This document shows positions 8,025 through 17,783 of a DNA stretch of 64,000 nucleotides, one piece after another. Location of the stretch: the NCBI GenBank assembly GCA_007695045.1, contig REEP01000069.1, positions 1 through 64,000 on the forward strand, in the 5' to 3' direction. Source of the DNA: Rhodospirillales bacterium. GTDB lineage: Bacteria > Pseudomonadota > Alphaproteobacteria > Rhodospirillales > Defluviicoccaceae. How positions within the stretch are numbered: the first letter of the stretch is position 1; each line of letters starts with the position of its first letter. The translations under genes and the position numbers were made by a program. Under the pieces are notes generated by a model. That model saw only the letters and a program-made list of their open reading frames with translations, did no database searches and was not told the origin of the DNA.

Positions 8025-9902
8025 TCAGCGGGCGCGACCGGCACGCCGGCCGGTGATCGGGGGCGGCGGGGTCGCGGGCGCGCCGCGGGAGTCTTCGTCG
8101 AACAGATCGGTCAGGTTCTGCAGCATGGTGCCGCCCAGTTCTTCAGCATCCACCAGCGTCACGGCCCGCCGATAATAGCGGGTGACGTCATGGCCGATCC
8201 CGATAGCGGTCAGCTCCACCGGCGATTGCGTCTCGATCCACTCGATCACGTCGCGCAGGTGCCGCTCCAGGTAATTTCCGGGATTGGCGGACAGTGTCGC
8301 ATCGTCCACCGGCGCGCCGTCGGAGATGACCATCATTACCCGGCGGTGCTCGGGCCGGCCGATCAGGCGGTTGTGGGCCCAGATCAGGGCCTCACCGTCA
8401 ATGTTCTCCTTCAACAGACCTTCGCGCAGCATCAGGCCCAGGCTGCGCCGGGCCCGTCGCCACGGTTGGTCCGCTTCCTTGTAGACGATGTGGCGCAGGT
8501 CGTTGAGGCGGCCGGGGTTCTTGGGCTTGCCTTCGCTGACCCAGCGTTCCCGGGACAGGCCACCCTTCCATGCCCGTGTGGTGAAGCCCAGGATCTCAAC
8601 CTTGACGCCGCACCGCTCGAGGGTCCGCGCCAGAATATCGGCACTCATCGCGGCCACCGCGATGGGACGCCCGCGCATGGACCCCGAATTGTCGATCAGC
8701 AGGGTGACCACCGTGTCGCGAAACTCCGTCTCCCGCTCGCGCTTGAAGCTCAGCGGCCGCAGCGGGTCGACCACCACCCGGGCCAGACGGGAGGCATCCA
8801 GAAGCCCCTCCTCCAGGTCGAATTCCCAGGCCCGTGTCTGCTTGGCCAGGAGTCGGCGCTGCAGCCGGTTGGCAAGCCGGGCCACCACCCCTTCCAGGTT
8901 CGCCAACTGCTGGTCCAGCTGAAAGCGCAGGCGCGTCAGTTCTTCCGGATCGCACAGGCCGGAAGCCGGCACCACCTCATCGAAGCTCTGGGTAAACGGG
9001 TGGTAGGTGATGCCCTGATCGTCGCCCGGGTCGGGGCGGCGGCTTCTTCTGGCCGACGGCCCGGCCGGCGTGGTACCGCCCTCCCCCGGCATCGGCGATT
9101 CCTCCACCGCGGCATCGGGCACGGGTTCCAGTGTATCCAGACCGGCAGACCCCTCGACAGCCAAGGTGCCCTCGGTCCTACCCTCCTGGCCTTCGGCCTT
9201 CTGCTTGTCTTCCTGGTCATCCTCCGGTGTCTCGTCGCCGTCGTCCTCGGCATCTTGCTGCAGGGACGGATCGTCCGCATCGATCAGATCGAGGGCATGG
9301 ATCAAAGCAGCCGCCGCCGACGCATAAGCACGCTGATCGCCGAACGATTCGGTCATGCGCTGGAACTGGGACTGGCACCTTTCGGTGACCACCGCGCGCC
9401 AAGCATCAACCATCGGCGAAGCGGAGTCAGGGGGCGGTTCGCCGGTCAACGTTTCCCGGATGAGCAGCCCCAGCGCGTCCGGCAGGAAAGCGGGGTCCTG
9501 CTCCCCCGCGTTCTGGTACCCTCGAAGGGAGCAGGTCTGATCGATCAGGGCGCTGATGTTGGCAGCCACGCCGGTCATGCGGCGGCTGCCGATCGCCTGC
9601 ACCCGGGCCCGCTCGACCGCGTCGAACACTTCCCTGGCGGGACGCGCCGTCGGCGCGCGCCGATGATGCAATGTGGTGTCGTGGTATCTTAGCAGCATCG
9701 CCAAGGCATCGGCCGCACCGCGCAGATAGGCTAGTTCGGATGCCGCGATCTGCGAGGGCGGCGCCGGCAGGCGCACGCGGTCGCCGCGCACGTCGGCCAC
9801 GCCGGGCGCGAACGTGACGCCCACGTCGGCCCGCCCGCCGACGGCACGCAGCGCCGCTGCCGTCACCCGCTTGACCAGGGATGCCGCTTCGTCGTCACGC
9901 AT
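8025..9902 (-). CDS. cobT: Cobaltochelatase subunit CobT
   Basis: Subunit of the ATP-dependent aerobic cobaltochelatase (CobN-CobS-CobT), which inserts cobalt into hydrogenobyrinate a,c-diamide in cobalamin synthesis. The N-terminal half is the CobT family domain, followed by an acidic, low-complexity linker ([15 protein letters not shown] and nearby) typical of these subunits. The C-terminal third is a von Willebrand A domain with the MIDAS motif DNSGSMRG. At 625 residues it matches the known subunit. cobS lies 18 bases upstream in the same direction, as usual, and CobS and CobT form a chaperone-like complex. No cobN is in the window. Confidence 0.95.
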   Translation of the reverse strand: MRDDEAASLVKRVTAAALRAVGGRADVGVTFAPGVADVRGDRVRLPAPPSQIAASELAYLRGAADALAMLLRYHDTTLHHRRAPTARPAREVFDAVERARVQAIGSRRMTGVAANISALIDQTCSLRGYQNAGEQDPAFLPDALGLLIRETLTGEPPPDSASPMVDAWRAVVTERCQSQFQRMTESFGDQRAYASAAAALIHALDLIDADDPSLQQDAEDDGDETPEDDQEDKQKAEGQEGRTEGTLAVEGSAGLDTLEPVPDAAVEESPMPGEGGTTPAGPSARRSRRPDPGDDQGITYHPFTQSFDEVVPASGLCDPEELTRLRFQLDQQLANLEGVVARLANRLQRRLLAKQTRAWEFDLEEGLLDASRLARVVVDPLRPLSFKRERETEFRDTVVTLLIDNSGSMRGRPIAVAAMSADILARTLERCGVKVEILGFTTRAWKGGLSRERWVSEGKPKNPGRLNDLRHIVYKEADQPWRRARRSLGLMLREGLLKENIDGEALIWAHNRLIGRPEHRRVMMVISDGAPVDDATLSANPGNYLERHLRDVIEWIETQSPVELTAIGIGHDVTRYYRRAVTLVDAEELGGTMLQNLTDLFDEDSRGAPATPPPPITGRRAGRAR

Positions 9903-9920
9903 CGTCAGACCCCACTTGCC

Positions 9921-10928
9921 TCAGCGGACGATCGCCCGCACCGAGGACTCCGGCAACTCCTCGCCGAAGCAGCGCTGGTAGTACTCGGCGACGATGGGGC
10001 GCTCGACTTCATCGCACTTGTTGAGGAACGTCAGACGGAAGCCGACCCCGACATCGTCGAAGATCTCCGCGTTCTCGGCCCACGTGATCACTGTTCGCGG
10101 CGACATCACCGTGGAAATATCCCCGTTGACGAAGCCTGCCCGGGTCAGCTCGGCGAGATCGACCATGGCCGCGACGGTCTGCCGCCGCTCGTGAGTGTTG
10201 TAGCTTGGAACCTTGGCCAGGATGATCGCCTGTTCATCCTCGCTCGGCAGGTAGTTGAGGGTGGCGACGATGTTCCAGCGATCCATCTGGCCCTGGTTGA
10301 TCTGCTGGGTCCCATGATAGAGGCCGGTGGTATCGCCGAGGCCGATGGTATTAGTGGTTGCGAACAACCGAAAATAGGGATGCGGGCGCATCACCTTGTT
10401 CTGATCGAGCAAAGTCAGCTTGCCGTCCACCTCCAGTACGCGCTGGATGACGAACATCACGTCGGGGCGGCCGGCGTCGTACTCATCGAACACCAGCGCC
10501 GCCGGATGCTGCAATGCCCAGGGCAGGATCCCTTCGCGAAATTCGGTAACCTGCATGCCGTCACGGATGACGATGGCGTCCCGGCCCACCAGGTCGATGC
10601 GGCTGATATGGCTGTCCAGGTTGACGCGGATGCACGGCCAATTGAGCCGCGCTGCCACCTGCTCGATATGGGTGGACTTGCCGGTGCCGTGATAACCCTG
10701 GATCAGGACGCGCCGGTTATGGGCGAAGCCCGCCAGGATGGCTAGGGTGGTATCGTGATCGAACCGATACGCGTCGTCGACGTCCGGCACGTGATCTTCG
10801 GCCGTGCTGAAGGCCGGCACCTCCAAGGCGCTGTCGATCCCGAACGTCTGACGCACGGATACGGTAATGTCGGGCGCGTCCAGGCGCGCACCGTGGGGTG
10901 CGTTGTCGGTTGAGCCCATGGCTGTCAT
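9921..10928 (-). CDS. cobS: Cobaltochelatase subunit CobS (AAA+ ATPase)
   Basis: AAA+ ATPase partner of CobT. Walker A is GYHGTGKST and Walker B is [10 protein letters not shown]. The N-terminal [14 protein letters not shown] and the sensor region with [12 protein letters not shown] are as in CobS proteins from alphaproteobacteria. Length is 335 residues, within the family norm. It is the first gene of a cobS-cobT pair with an 18-base gap. The J protein gene ends 62 bases upstream on the same strand, an arrangement common in the class, so the three may share a transcript. Confidence 0.95.
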   Translation of the reverse strand: MTAMGSTDNAPHGARLDAPDITVSVRQTFGIDSALEVPAFSTAEDHVPDVDDAYRFDHDTTLAILAGFAHNRRVLIQGYHGTGKSTHIEQVAARLNWPCIRVNLDSHISRIDLVGRDAIVIRDGMQVTEFREGILPWALQHPAALVFDEYDAGRPDVMFVIQRVLEVDGKLTLLDQNKVMRPHPYFRLFATTNTIGLGDTTGLYHGTQQINQGQMDRWNIVATLNYLPSEDEQAIILAKVPSYNTHERRQTVAAMVDLAELTRAGFVNGDISTVMSPRTVITWAENAEIFDDVGVGFRLTFLNKCDEVERPIVAEYYQRCFGEELPESSVRAIVR

Positions 10929-10989
10929 CGGGGTCCGTTCCGTTGGCTGTTGAACAACAGGTAAGTCAGCCGCCGGTCGAACGCCAGGG

Positions 10990-11508
10990 TCAGAGCGTCA
11001 GGCAGTTCAGCACCGTGCGGTAGGCCGCATCAATTTCCTTGAACCGTTCCTCGGCCATTTTGTCGCCGCCATTGGCATCCGGATGATAGCGCTTCACCAG
11101 TTCCTTGTAGCGGGCCTTGAGCGCCCTCACGGTCACCGGCCGCGCCAAGTCCAGCACCAGCAAGGCACGCTCCTCGGCGCTGTCAGGCTCGGGCCGGCGC
11201 GTTTCACATCGCTCGCTCTCCGAAAAGAAGGCGAAACCGTCATGGATTCGGGTCGAGCCGAACGCATCGGCGGAGTGACCGCCAAGCCGCCAGGACGGCC
11301 GCTGCCACACCGTATCGAAGCGGACGTCGGCCTCCACCTCGGACTCGGTCATGCCGGCGTAGTAGTTCCACGAGGCATTGTATTGACGCACGTGCTCGAG
11401 ACAGAACCACCGGAACTGACGCAAGGACTGGCGCGAGTGCGGCGCCCGGAAAGACCCTTCGCAGGGACAACCCGGCCAATCGCATGACTTGAAGGTGTCG
11501 GCTGACAT
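10990..11508 (-). CDS. J-domain protein with N-terminal Cys/His cluster
   Basis: The C-terminal 60 residues are a J domain with the HPD tripeptide ([10 protein letters not shown]) and a preceding helix [13 protein letters not shown], so it should stimulate a DnaK-type Hsp70. The order is reversed from DnaJ: the J domain is last and the Gly/Phe and zinc-finger domains are missing. The first 45 residues hold C9, C14, C16, C36 and H39 (WPGCPC, WFCLEH), a plausible small zinc site. Start set at ATG 11508, giving 172 residues, because upstream frame to 11652 is Arg/Ser-rich and overlaps the presumed promoter region shared with bolA. It sits between cobS and divergent bolA. Confidence 0.87.
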   Translation of the reverse strand: MSADTFKSCDWPGCPCEGSFRAPHSRQSLRQFRWFCLEHVRQYNASWNYYAGMTESEVEADVRFDTVWQRPSWRLGGHSADAFGSTRIHDGFAFFSESERCETRRPEPDSAEERALLVLDLARPVTVRALKARYKELVKRYHPDANGGDKMAEERFKEIDAAYRTVLNCLTL

Positions 11509-11682
11509 GATGCCGCCCCGAACACTCCCGCTCCTCTCGCTCCGCCTAAAGATACTATGGCCGCCCGCCGGATGCCACGCAAGGCAGCTTGACCGACCCC
11601 GGATCCGCCCCGAAAATGCCCCGGCGGAAAGTGGGAAGCCTCTGTTCCGCACCGACGTCTTGCCAGCGGAAGGACAACACCG

Positions 11683-11964
11683 ATGGTCATGGCCGACACG
11701 ATCCGCGAGAAGTTGACCCGTGGACTAGCGCCGATGTCGCTGGAGGTGATCGACGAGTCGCACCGCCACACCGGTCACGCCGGCGCCCGCCCGGGTGGGG
11801 AAACGCACTTCCGGGTTCGCATCGTTGCCACCGCCTTCGAAGGCGTCTCGCGACTGGATCGGCATCGGATGGTGCACGACATTCTGGCCGCCGAACTAGC
11901 CGACCGCGTCCACGCTCTCAACGTCAGTGCCCGCACACCGGGCGAAGATACAGCCGCGAGCTGA
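11683..11964 (+). CDS. bolA: BolA family protein
   Basis: Small 93-residue BolA/IbaG protein. Members pair with monothiol glutaredoxins to handle [2Fe-2S] clusters and affect morphology and iron sensing. Visible hallmarks are the N-terminal helix IREKLTRGL, the SHRHTGH segment with its conserved His residues, the FEGVSRLDRHRMVHDIL helix, and the final HALNVSARTP strand. ATG 11683 follows AAGGA at 8 bases. It is transcribed away from the J protein gene with 174 bases between the two starts, which must hold both promoters. Confidence 0.93.
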   Translation: MVMADTIREKLTRGLAPMSLEVIDESHRHTGHAGARPGGETHFRVRIVATAFEGVSRLDRHRMVHDILAAELADRVHALNVSARTPGEDTAAS

Positions 11965-11986
11965 ACGCGCCGGCGCCCTCAGCGTT

Positions 11987-12535
11987 TCAAGGTTTGTTTC
12001 GGGCATGCTCCGGCCACTGCCGGGCCACGATCGGCCCGTCGGCGGCAAACGCATGGCAACTGTCAATCAGAGCCGGACGCTGGCCGTCCCGCCCTTCGCG
12101 GCGCATGCGGGCGGCACTCACCGTCTGGATCGCGGTGGTGGTGAGCGGTCCCAGCAGCAATTCCGTCAGGTGCGTGCAACCGCGCACCCCGGCCATTCGG
12201 ACCAGGACGGCCTTGCGCCACCCGGGACCGATCCGGAGCCCGCTCAGGGCGGCGAATGCCGGGGCGATATCGCCGCAGATGGTGAACGGCCCCGCGTCCG
12301 TGGCGGCTTCCGCCGATTGGACCACCAGGTCCTCATCCACGGTGACCCGAAGCTGCATGGCATGAATGGGTTCGCCGCTGACGATGCCGCCTCGATCATG
12401 GTTGGCGAACGAATACGACTTGGTATCCTCCAGCGAGGCCTCGATGTCCCACAGGCCGTCGTGACGGCGAAAACCGCGACAACGGATTTCCCGGGCATGG
12501 ATATGATCGCGCGGTTGCGGCTTGCTGAGAGGCAT
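11987..12535 (-). CDS. DUF2889 family protein
   Basis: A 182-residue protein that I recognise as DUF2889 from the opening MPLSKPQPRDHIHAREIRC and the block VRGCTHLTELLLGPLTTTA. It contains a conserved GCTH motif and a PFTICGDIAP segment. No function is established for the family that I know of. No signal peptide or membrane helix. It ends 22 bases from the bolA stop in convergent orientation. Confidence 0.8.
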   Translation of the reverse strand: MPLSKPQPRDHIHAREIRCRGFRRHDGLWDIEASLEDTKSYSFANHDRGGIVSGEPIHAMQLRVTVDEDLVVQSAEAATDAGPFTICGDIAPAFAALSGLRIGPGWRKAVLVRMAGVRGCTHLTELLLGPLTTTAIQTVSAARMRREGRDGQRPALIDSCHAFAADGPIVARQWPEHARNKP

Positions 12536-12662
12536 AAACCCATCGTCCGCTAGTATCGGTTAGTAAGTCCCCTGCGGCCCGAAGGGCGGCCCTCCGGGAT
12601 GCAGCCTATGTGGGATGCGGGGGCAACCGCGTCAAAGCATCGACGAGAGGTCCGTTACGCCC

Positions 12663-13946
12663 TCACGTCTCCGGGGGCGGTGATGCGGCCTGATCCGGCG
12701 GTGGTGTCAGCCGGATCGACGTGATCTGCTGACGGTGGCGACGCAGCACCTCGAACCGCATGCCGTGGAACAGGAACGCCTGACCGACTTCGGGGATACG
12801 CCGCGATTCATGGAGAACGAGACCGGCAATGGTGGCGGCGTCCTCGTCCGGCAGGTGCCAGCCGAACCGGCGGTTGAGGTCGCGGATCGTCACACTGCCC
12901 TGCACGATCAGACTGCCGTCCGCCTGACGGACCACACCGGGGGCCGGAATGTCGTGTTCGTCGACGATGTCCCCGACGATCTCCTCAAGGATGTCTTCCA
13001 GGGTGACAATGCCCATGAAGGTTCCGTACTCGTCCACCACGAGGGCGAAATGCTCGCGTCGGCGGCGAAACTCCTGAAGCTGATCGATCAGGGTGGTGGC
13101 TTCCGGGACGAACCACGGCTTGGACGAAAGCGCCACCAAGTCCAGTCCCGCAAGCCCGCCGGACCGGCTGCCGATGGCTCGCAGAAGCGCCTTGGCGTGG
13201 AGCACGCCCACGATGTTGTCCGGCTGATCGCGCCACAGCGGGATGCGGGTGAACGGGCTGGCCAGGACCTGGGACACCACCGCCTCGGCAGGCTGATCGG
13301 CATCGATCATCGCGACGTTCTTGCGGTGAATCATGATCTCGCCGACCTCCACCTCGGTGAGGTCGAGAATGCTCCGCAGCATCGCCCGTTCCTGTTCGGC
13401 CGGCCGCTCGGTATCTGTGTGCAAATCGATCGCCCCACGCAGTTCCTCGGCGCTCGGCCCCATCCCCGCTTCCCCCCCGGGCGCCGCGCCGGCCAACCGG
13501 AACACCCCGTCGATGGCGGCCTGGATCGCCGCGGTGAACGGCGAGAACACCCGCACCACCACACTGATCGGGGCGGACAGGAACAACGCCGCCCTGTTGG
13601 CGTTGCGAAAGGCGTAGGTCTTGGGAAGGATTTCCGAGAAGATCAGCACCAGCGTGGTCATCGCGATGGTGGCGTAAAGCACCCCGGCTTCCCCGAACAG
13701 GCCGATCAGCAGGCTGGTGGCGAGGGCGGAAGCCAGGATGTTGACGAGGTTGTTGCCGAGAAGAATCGCGCCGATCAGCCGATCGGTACGCTCACGGAGG
13801 TGGTTGACGGTCATCGCCCGCTTGTCGCCGGTCTGCTCCAGGTGGTGCATCAGCGGGCGCGAGGCTGCGGTGAGCGCCGTTTCCGACCCGGAAAAGAACG
13901 CCGACAGCAGCAGCAGAACCAGGATGCCGACAAGGGTTTCCAGCAT
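12663..13946 (-). CDS. HlyC/CorC (CNNM-type) membrane protein with CBS pair
   Basis: Four parts are visible: an N-terminal DUF21 membrane domain of three or four helices (LVGILVLLLLSAFFSGSETALTA through FSEILPKTYAF), a tandem CBS domain region in the middle (MIHRKNVAMIDAD and FALVVDEYGTFMGIVTLEDIL), and a C-terminal CorC/HlyC domain (GSVTIRDLNRRFGW). Homologues take part in Mg2+/Co2+ efflux or resistance. Length 427 is typical. It is followed on the same strand by nothing close, and preceded by aroB 45 bases upstream, so it may be the last gene of the aroK-aroB operon, an arrangement seen in several alphaproteobacteria. Confidence 0.9.
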   Translation of the reverse strand: MLETLVGILVLLLLSAFFSGSETALTAASRPLMHHLEQTGDKRAMTVNHLRERTDRLIGAILLGNNLVNILASALATSLLIGLFGEAGVLYATIAMTTLVLIFSEILPKTYAFRNANRAALFLSAPISVVVRVFSPFTAAIQAAIDGVFRLAGAAPGGEAGMGPSAEELRGAIDLHTDTERPAEQERAMLRSILDLTEVEVGEIMIHRKNVAMIDADQPAEAVVSQVLASPFTRIPLWRDQPDNIVGVLHAKALLRAIGSRSGGLAGLDLVALSSKPWFVPEATTLIDQLQEFRRRREHFALVVDEYGTFMGIVTLEDILEEIVGDIVDEHDIPAPGVVRQADGSLIVQGSVTIRDLNRRFGWHLPDEDAATIAGLVLHESRRIPEVGQAFLFHGMRFEVLRRHRQQITSIRLTPPPDQAASPPPET

Positions 13947-13991
13947 GGCAGGTGTTCCGAACTCAGGCCAGGGGGCAACCGCGGTGCGCGA

Positions 13992-15134
13992 TCACGCGGC
14001 GACCGCGTCGCGCAAAAGGGCGTGCACCACATCCATTCGCACGTCCCGGGCAACGAAGGCACGACCGATGCCGCGCGCCAGCACAAAGGTCAGACGGCCG
14101 TCACGCACCTTCTTGTCACGCGTCATGTGCTGCAACAGAGCTGCCGCCGACAGCGGCCGACCATCCAGGCGCGGCACCTGGGTGGGCAGGCCCACGGCCG
14201 CGAGGTGCCGGCGCACACGCCCGGCATGGTCCTCCTCGCAGAGCCCCAGGCGAACCGACAGATCGAACGCCAGCACCATGCCGATGGCGACCGCCTCACC
14301 GTGCAGCAGCCGGTCACCGAACCCGGTTTCCGCCTCCAAAGCGTGGCCGAACGTGTGCCCGAGGTTCAACAACGCCCGCTGTCCGGCCTCCCGTTCGTCG
14401 GCCGCCACGACGGCAGCCTTGGCGGCGCAACTGGTCACGACGGCTCGCTGTTGTGCCTGGATGTCACCGGCGACCACTGAACCGCCCGCCTGCTCCAGCC
14501 AGGCAAAGAAGCCGGGATCGCCGATCAGGCCGTACTTCACCACCTCGGCATACCCGGCCAAGCGTTGGCGCCGGTCCAGGGTCGCGAGCGTCCCGACGTC
14601 GGCCAGCACCAGACGCGGCTGATGAAACAGACCGACCAGATTCTTGCCGTGGCGGCTGTTGATCCCGGTCTTGCCGCCGACGGCGCTGTCCACCTGGGCC
14701 AGCAGCGTCGTCGGCACCTGCACGTAGCCCAGGCCGCGCAACAGGATGCCCGCGGCGAATCCGGCGATATCCCCGACCACACCGCCGCCCAGCGCCAGGA
14801 CGGTGGACGACCGCTCGATCCCGCCAACCAGAATCCGCTCGCACAGGTGCTCCAGGTGGGCGAAATCCTTGGTCCGTTCCCCTGTCGGCAACACCACCGA
14901 TTGGTGGGCGACGCCGGCCTCATCCAAAGAGCCCTGCACCACCGCCAGGTAGAGGGGGGCAACGGTCTCATCCGTCACGACCACCACCCGCGAAGTCGGC
15001 AGCAGCGGCTTGAGCCGCGCGCCGACCGTTGTCAGCAGGTCGCTGCCCACCACCACATCATAAGACCGGTCGCCGAGTTCCACTCTCAGCACCGTCGCAC
15101 CGGCCGCTTCCGCTGTCCGCGACGTTCCGGTCAT
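13992..15134 (-). CDS. aroB: 3-dehydroquinate synthase
   Basis: Second step of the shikimate pathway: DAHP to 3-dehydroquinate, using NAD+ and a divalent metal. Diagnostic stretches are the NAD-binding [29 protein letters not shown] with the substrate Lys and Asn, and the metal ligands in [12 protein letters not shown]. Length 380 fits. The start codon overlaps the aroK stop by 4 bases (ATGA at 15131-15134), indicating translational coupling. Confidence 0.96.
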   Translation of the reverse strand: MTGTSRTAEAAGATVLRVELGDRSYDVVVGSDLLTTVGARLKPLLPTSRVVVVTDETVAPLYLAVVQGSLDEAGVAHQSVVLPTGERTKDFAHLEHLCERILVGGIERSSTVLALGGGVVGDIAGFAAGILLRGLGYVQVPTTLLAQVDSAVGGKTGINSRHGKNLVGLFHQPRLVLADVGTLATLDRRQRLAGYAEVVKYGLIGDPGFFAWLEQAGGSVVAGDIQAQQRAVVTSCAAKAAVVAADEREAGQRALLNLGHTFGHALEAETGFGDRLLHGEAVAIGMVLAFDLSVRLGLCEEDHAGRVRRHLAAVGLPTQVPRLDGRPLSAAALLQHMTRDKKVRDGRLTFVLARGIGRAFVARDVRMDVVHALLRDAVAA

Positions 15135-15727
15135 GGCAACGCCTCCGCCGCGGCACGCGCCGCCAGGGTGCCGGCGAGTTTGCCGCTGTCGACCAGGGCT
15201 GCCAACACGCGCCGAGCCGTATCGTCCGGCGGCTCGGGTCCGGTGTCCACGACCACATCCGCTTCAGCGTATACCGGGTAGCGCTCGGCCATAAGGGCCT
15301 CCAGAATTGGTCTCACGTCGCGGCCCTGCAAAAGCGGACGCCTTTCACTACGTGGGGCGGTGCGCTGGACCAAAGTTTCGAGATCGGCACGCAACCAGAC
15401 CGAAACGCCGTTCGCGCGGATCCGTGCCCGCGTTTCGGCGTTCATGAACGCCCCCCCACCGGTGGCCAAAACCCGTTCGCCGCCGGCAAGCAGGCGGGCG
15501 ATGACCCGCCGTTCCCCGTCGCGGAAAGCCGGTTCTCCGAAGCGGGCGAAAATTTCGGGGATGGTGCAGCCTGCGGCCCTGGCAATCTCGTCATCGGCAT
15601 CGACGAAGGATATACCAAGATGCTTCGCCAAGCGCCGCCCGACACTGGACTTGCCCGCCCCCATCAGACCGATCAAGACGATTTGTCTGGCAGGGCTGGT
15701 CGCGGCTCCCGGTGCGGACAGGCTCAT
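15131..15727 (-). CDS. aroK: Shikimate kinase
   Basis: Phosphorylates shikimate with ATP. Walker A is [11 protein letters not shown]; the substrate DADDEI motif, the [10 protein letters not shown] segment and ATGGGAF follow. Start set at ATG 15727, giving 198 residues, slightly longer than E. coli AroK because of a C-terminal Ala-rich tail. The frame stays open upstream to 16192, but that part is Arg/Pro-rich and lies under the divergent small-protein gene. The gene leads the aroK-aroB pair. A perfect inverted repeat CGGTTGC-gtt-GCAACCG (15783-15799) lies in the presumed leader. Confidence 0.95.
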   Translation of the reverse strand: MSLSAPGAATSPARQIVLIGLMGAGKSSVGRRLAKHLGISFVDADDEIARAAGCTIPEIFARFGEPAFRDGERRVIARLLAGGERVLATGGGAFMNAETRARIRANGVSVWLRADLETLVQRTAPRSERRPLLQGRDVRPILEALMAERYPVYAEADVVVDTGPEPPDDTARRVLAALVDSGKLAGTLAARAAAEALP

Positions 15728-15824
15728 TGTGGCGGCGTGACGGCGGCGAACGAATGGCGGTTCCAAAGGGACGCGGCCCGGGCGGTTGCGTTGCAACCGT
15801 CCCGCCGCATCGGTACAGTCGCGG

Positions 15825-15854
15825 ATATTAGGCACACTTATCGTGCGCCGTAAA
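15825..15854 (-). promoter_or_regulatory. Possible promoter of aroK-aroB
   Basis: Reverse strand: TTTACG (15849-15854), an 18-base spacer, TAATAT (15825-15830). The start of transcription would be near 15818, about 90 bases before the aroK start. The -10 box is good and the -35 box is weak. Confidence 0.35.
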
Positions 15855-15961
15855 CAACCGGCGGCTCTCCGTTCGCATACGCGGCCGCCGGGGTCGCGGG
15901 GGCCCGCCACCAGCGGCGGCCAGGCGCCGGTCCTGCATTCCGGGGGTTTACATAGCGGTCC

Positions 15962-16102
15962 ATGAAAACGCTCGTCCGTCTGCTGATCTTCGTTATCCTG
16001 CTCGCGGTCATCGGTGGCGTCGCCTTTCTTGCCACTTGGGATATTCCGGCGCCCACCGCGCCGGTCGAGCGGGAGATTCCAACCGACCGATTCCCCCGCT
16101 GA
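15962..16102 (+). CDS. 46-aa single-pass membrane protein upstream of xerD
   Basis: A short gene not easily caught by length filters. It starts at ATG 15962 and stops at 16100-16102. The product has a basic start (MKTLVRLL), one hydrophobic helix (about residues 5-24, [18 protein letters not shown]) and a proline-rich tail ending DRFPR. I recall similar small proteins with a WDIPAPT-like sequence and a closing RFPR just before xerD in other Rhodospirillales, which supports it being real. It ends 7 bases before the likely xerD start, so the two are probably one transcript. Function unknown. Confidence 0.75.
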   Translation: MKTLVRLLIFVILLAVIGGVAFLATWDIPAPTAPVEREIPTDRFPR

Positions 16103-16109
16103 TCCGGCC

Positions 16110-17081
16110 TTGGCCACGCTCGACCCACCGCCGCGCGCCGTCGGCGCCTTCCTCGAGATGCTGGTGGCGGAGCGTGGTGCCGCGCTGAACACCGTCGACT
16201 CCTACCGGAGGGACCTGGCGGACTTCGCCGCCTTCGCCCGGGCGTGCAAGCGTACGGTGGAGGAGGCGGACGCGGACTTGGTGCGGGCCTATCTCGGCGC
16301 CTTGGCCGAAGCCGGCCGATCGGCGGCCACGACCGCCCGGCGGCTGTCGGCACTGCGCCAGTTCTTCCAGTTTCTGGTCGCCGACGGCCGGCGCCACGAC
16401 GATCCAACCACCATCATCGACAGCCCCGGCCGGCATCGGCCACTGCCTAAATACCTGAGCGAAGAGGAGGTGTCGCGCCTTCTGGATGTGGCCGGCCGCG
16501 GCCAGGACGCCGAAGGGTTGCGCCGGGCCGCCCTGTTGGAAACCTTGTACGCTACCGGCCTGCGCGTTTCCGAACTGGTGGGGCTGCCCCTGTCGGCGGT
16601 GGCGCGGGACGGCCGAATCCTGGTGGTGCGGGGCAAAGGCGACAAGGAGCGCATGGTGCCGCTGACCGAGCCGGCGATGCGGGCGCTCGAGTCCTATCGC
16701 GCCGCGCGGCCAGAATTTCTGGCCGGTGGTCGCGAGCGCGGCCGGGCGGTGCGCACGGCGCAATCGCCGTGGCTTTTTCCCTCACGCTCTCGCGCGGGGC
16801 ATTTGACCCGGGTCCGCTTCGGACAAATCCTCAAGGACCTCGCGGTCGAAGCCGGGGTCGATCCGGTGCGCGTGTCGCCGCACGTGCTGCGACATTCCTT
16901 CGCCAGCCATCTTCTGGCGCACGGCGCCGATCTTCGCAGCCTGCAGCAGATGCTGGGCCATGCCGACATCGGCACCACACAGATTTACACCCACGTGCTG
17001 GAAGCTCGGCTGCGCGCCCTGGTGGAACAGGCACATCCCCTCGCCCGATCAGCCGGCGGCCGCGAGCCGGGGTCGGGCTAG
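16110..17081 (+). CDS. xerD: Tyrosine recombinase XerD
   Basis: Resolves chromosome dimers at dif together with XerC. All catalytic residues are visible: Arg in [13 protein letters not shown], Lys in RGKGDKER, the HVLRHSF box, the His of [14 protein letters not shown] and the following Tyr. The N-terminal SAM-like domain begins [15 protein letters not shown]. The frame has no ATG before that, so the start is taken as TTG 16110, 7 bases after the stop of the small membrane-protein gene; this gives 323 residues, close to the usual size. Classed as XerD rather than XerC from the N-terminal sequence and the trcR neighbour; confidence in the exact paralogue is lower than in the family. Confidence 0.88.
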   Translation: MATLDPPPRAVGAFLEMLVAERGAALNTVDSYRRDLADFAAFARACKRTVEEADADLVRAYLGALAEAGRSAATTARRLSALRQFFQFLVADGRRHDDPTTIIDSPGRHRPLPKYLSEEEVSRLLDVAGRGQDAEGLRRAALLETLYATGLRVSELVGLPLSAVARDGRILVVRGKGDKERMVPLTEPAMRALESYRAARPEFLAGGRERGRAVRTAQSPWLFPSRSRAGHLTRVRFGQILKDLAVEAGVDPVRVSPHVLRHSFASHLLAHGADLRSLQQMLGHADIGTTQIYTHVLEARLRALVEQAHPLARSAGGREPGSG

Positions 17082-17109
17082 CGACCGGGAAACGAACGCC
17101 GACCCTCGA

Positions 17110-17652
17110 TCAGGCGCCGTGCACCGTACCGGCCCGGGCCCGTGCCAGATTGATCTGCTTTTCCAGCTCAGCCTCCGAACACAGGCCGAGCCCCACCGGG
17201 TTCTGCGGCTTGATGTTGGGCGCGTTCCAATGGGAGCGGTCACGGATCTTGTCGATGGTCGCCTTGGTCGTCCCGATCAGCCTGCAGATCTGGCCGTCCG
17301 AAAGTTCGGGATAATTCTTGATCAACCAAGCGATGGCATCGGGGCGGTCCTGCCGCTTGGCCACCGGCGTATAGCGGGCACCCTTGGGCCGCACCAGTGG
17401 TTGCGGCACTCGAGAATCGGCCGGCCGCAAACGCGCGTCGGGATCGGCTGAACAGCGCTCGATTTCCTGTCGGGTCAACTCCCCGGTCAAAATCGGATCC
17501 CGTCCCTGCATGCCGTGGCCGACCTCATCGTCGGCGATCGCCTGCACCTCCAGCGCGTGCATACCGCAAAAATCGGCGATCTGTTCGAAGGTCAGCGACG
17601 TGTTTTCGATCAGCCACACAGCCGTGGCCTTCGGCATGAGCGGTTGCGCCAT
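17110..17652 (-). CDS. trcR: Cell cycle transcriptional regulator TrcR (DUF1013)
   Basis: A 180-residue protein of the family formerly DUF1013, found only in alphaproteobacteria as far as I know and named TrcR for a link to cell-cycle transcription. It contains two similar helix-turn-helix-like halves: ATAVWLIENTSLTFEQIADF near the N-terminus and AIAWLIKNYPELSDGQICRL near residue 110. The final block DRSHWNAPNIKPQNPVGLGL is strongly characteristic. It converges on xerD with a 28-base gap and no obvious terminator. Confidence 0.9.
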   Translation of the reverse strand: MAQPLMPKATAVWLIENTSLTFEQIADFCGMHALEVQAIADDEVGHGMQGRDPILTGELTRQEIERCSADPDARLRPADSRVPQPLVRPKGARYTPVAKRQDRPDAIAWLIKNYPELSDGQICRLIGTTKATIDKIRDRSHWNAPNIKPQNPVGLGLCSEAELEKQINLARARAGTVHGA

Positions 17653-17783
17653 TCATTGGGTTCCATTTGTTTCGAAGGTTACCGCAGCCCCCGGCCGGAA
17701 CGCAGAGGATCGTCACGGTAACGACGTCATCGGAAGGTAATATAGCCGGAGGCGCCGCGCGGTCAAACCGCACCGCACCTCGT

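Noticed and set aside
8190-9692. A 500-codon plus-strand frame opposite cobT
   Set aside because: Antisense shadow of cobT; no recognisable domain.
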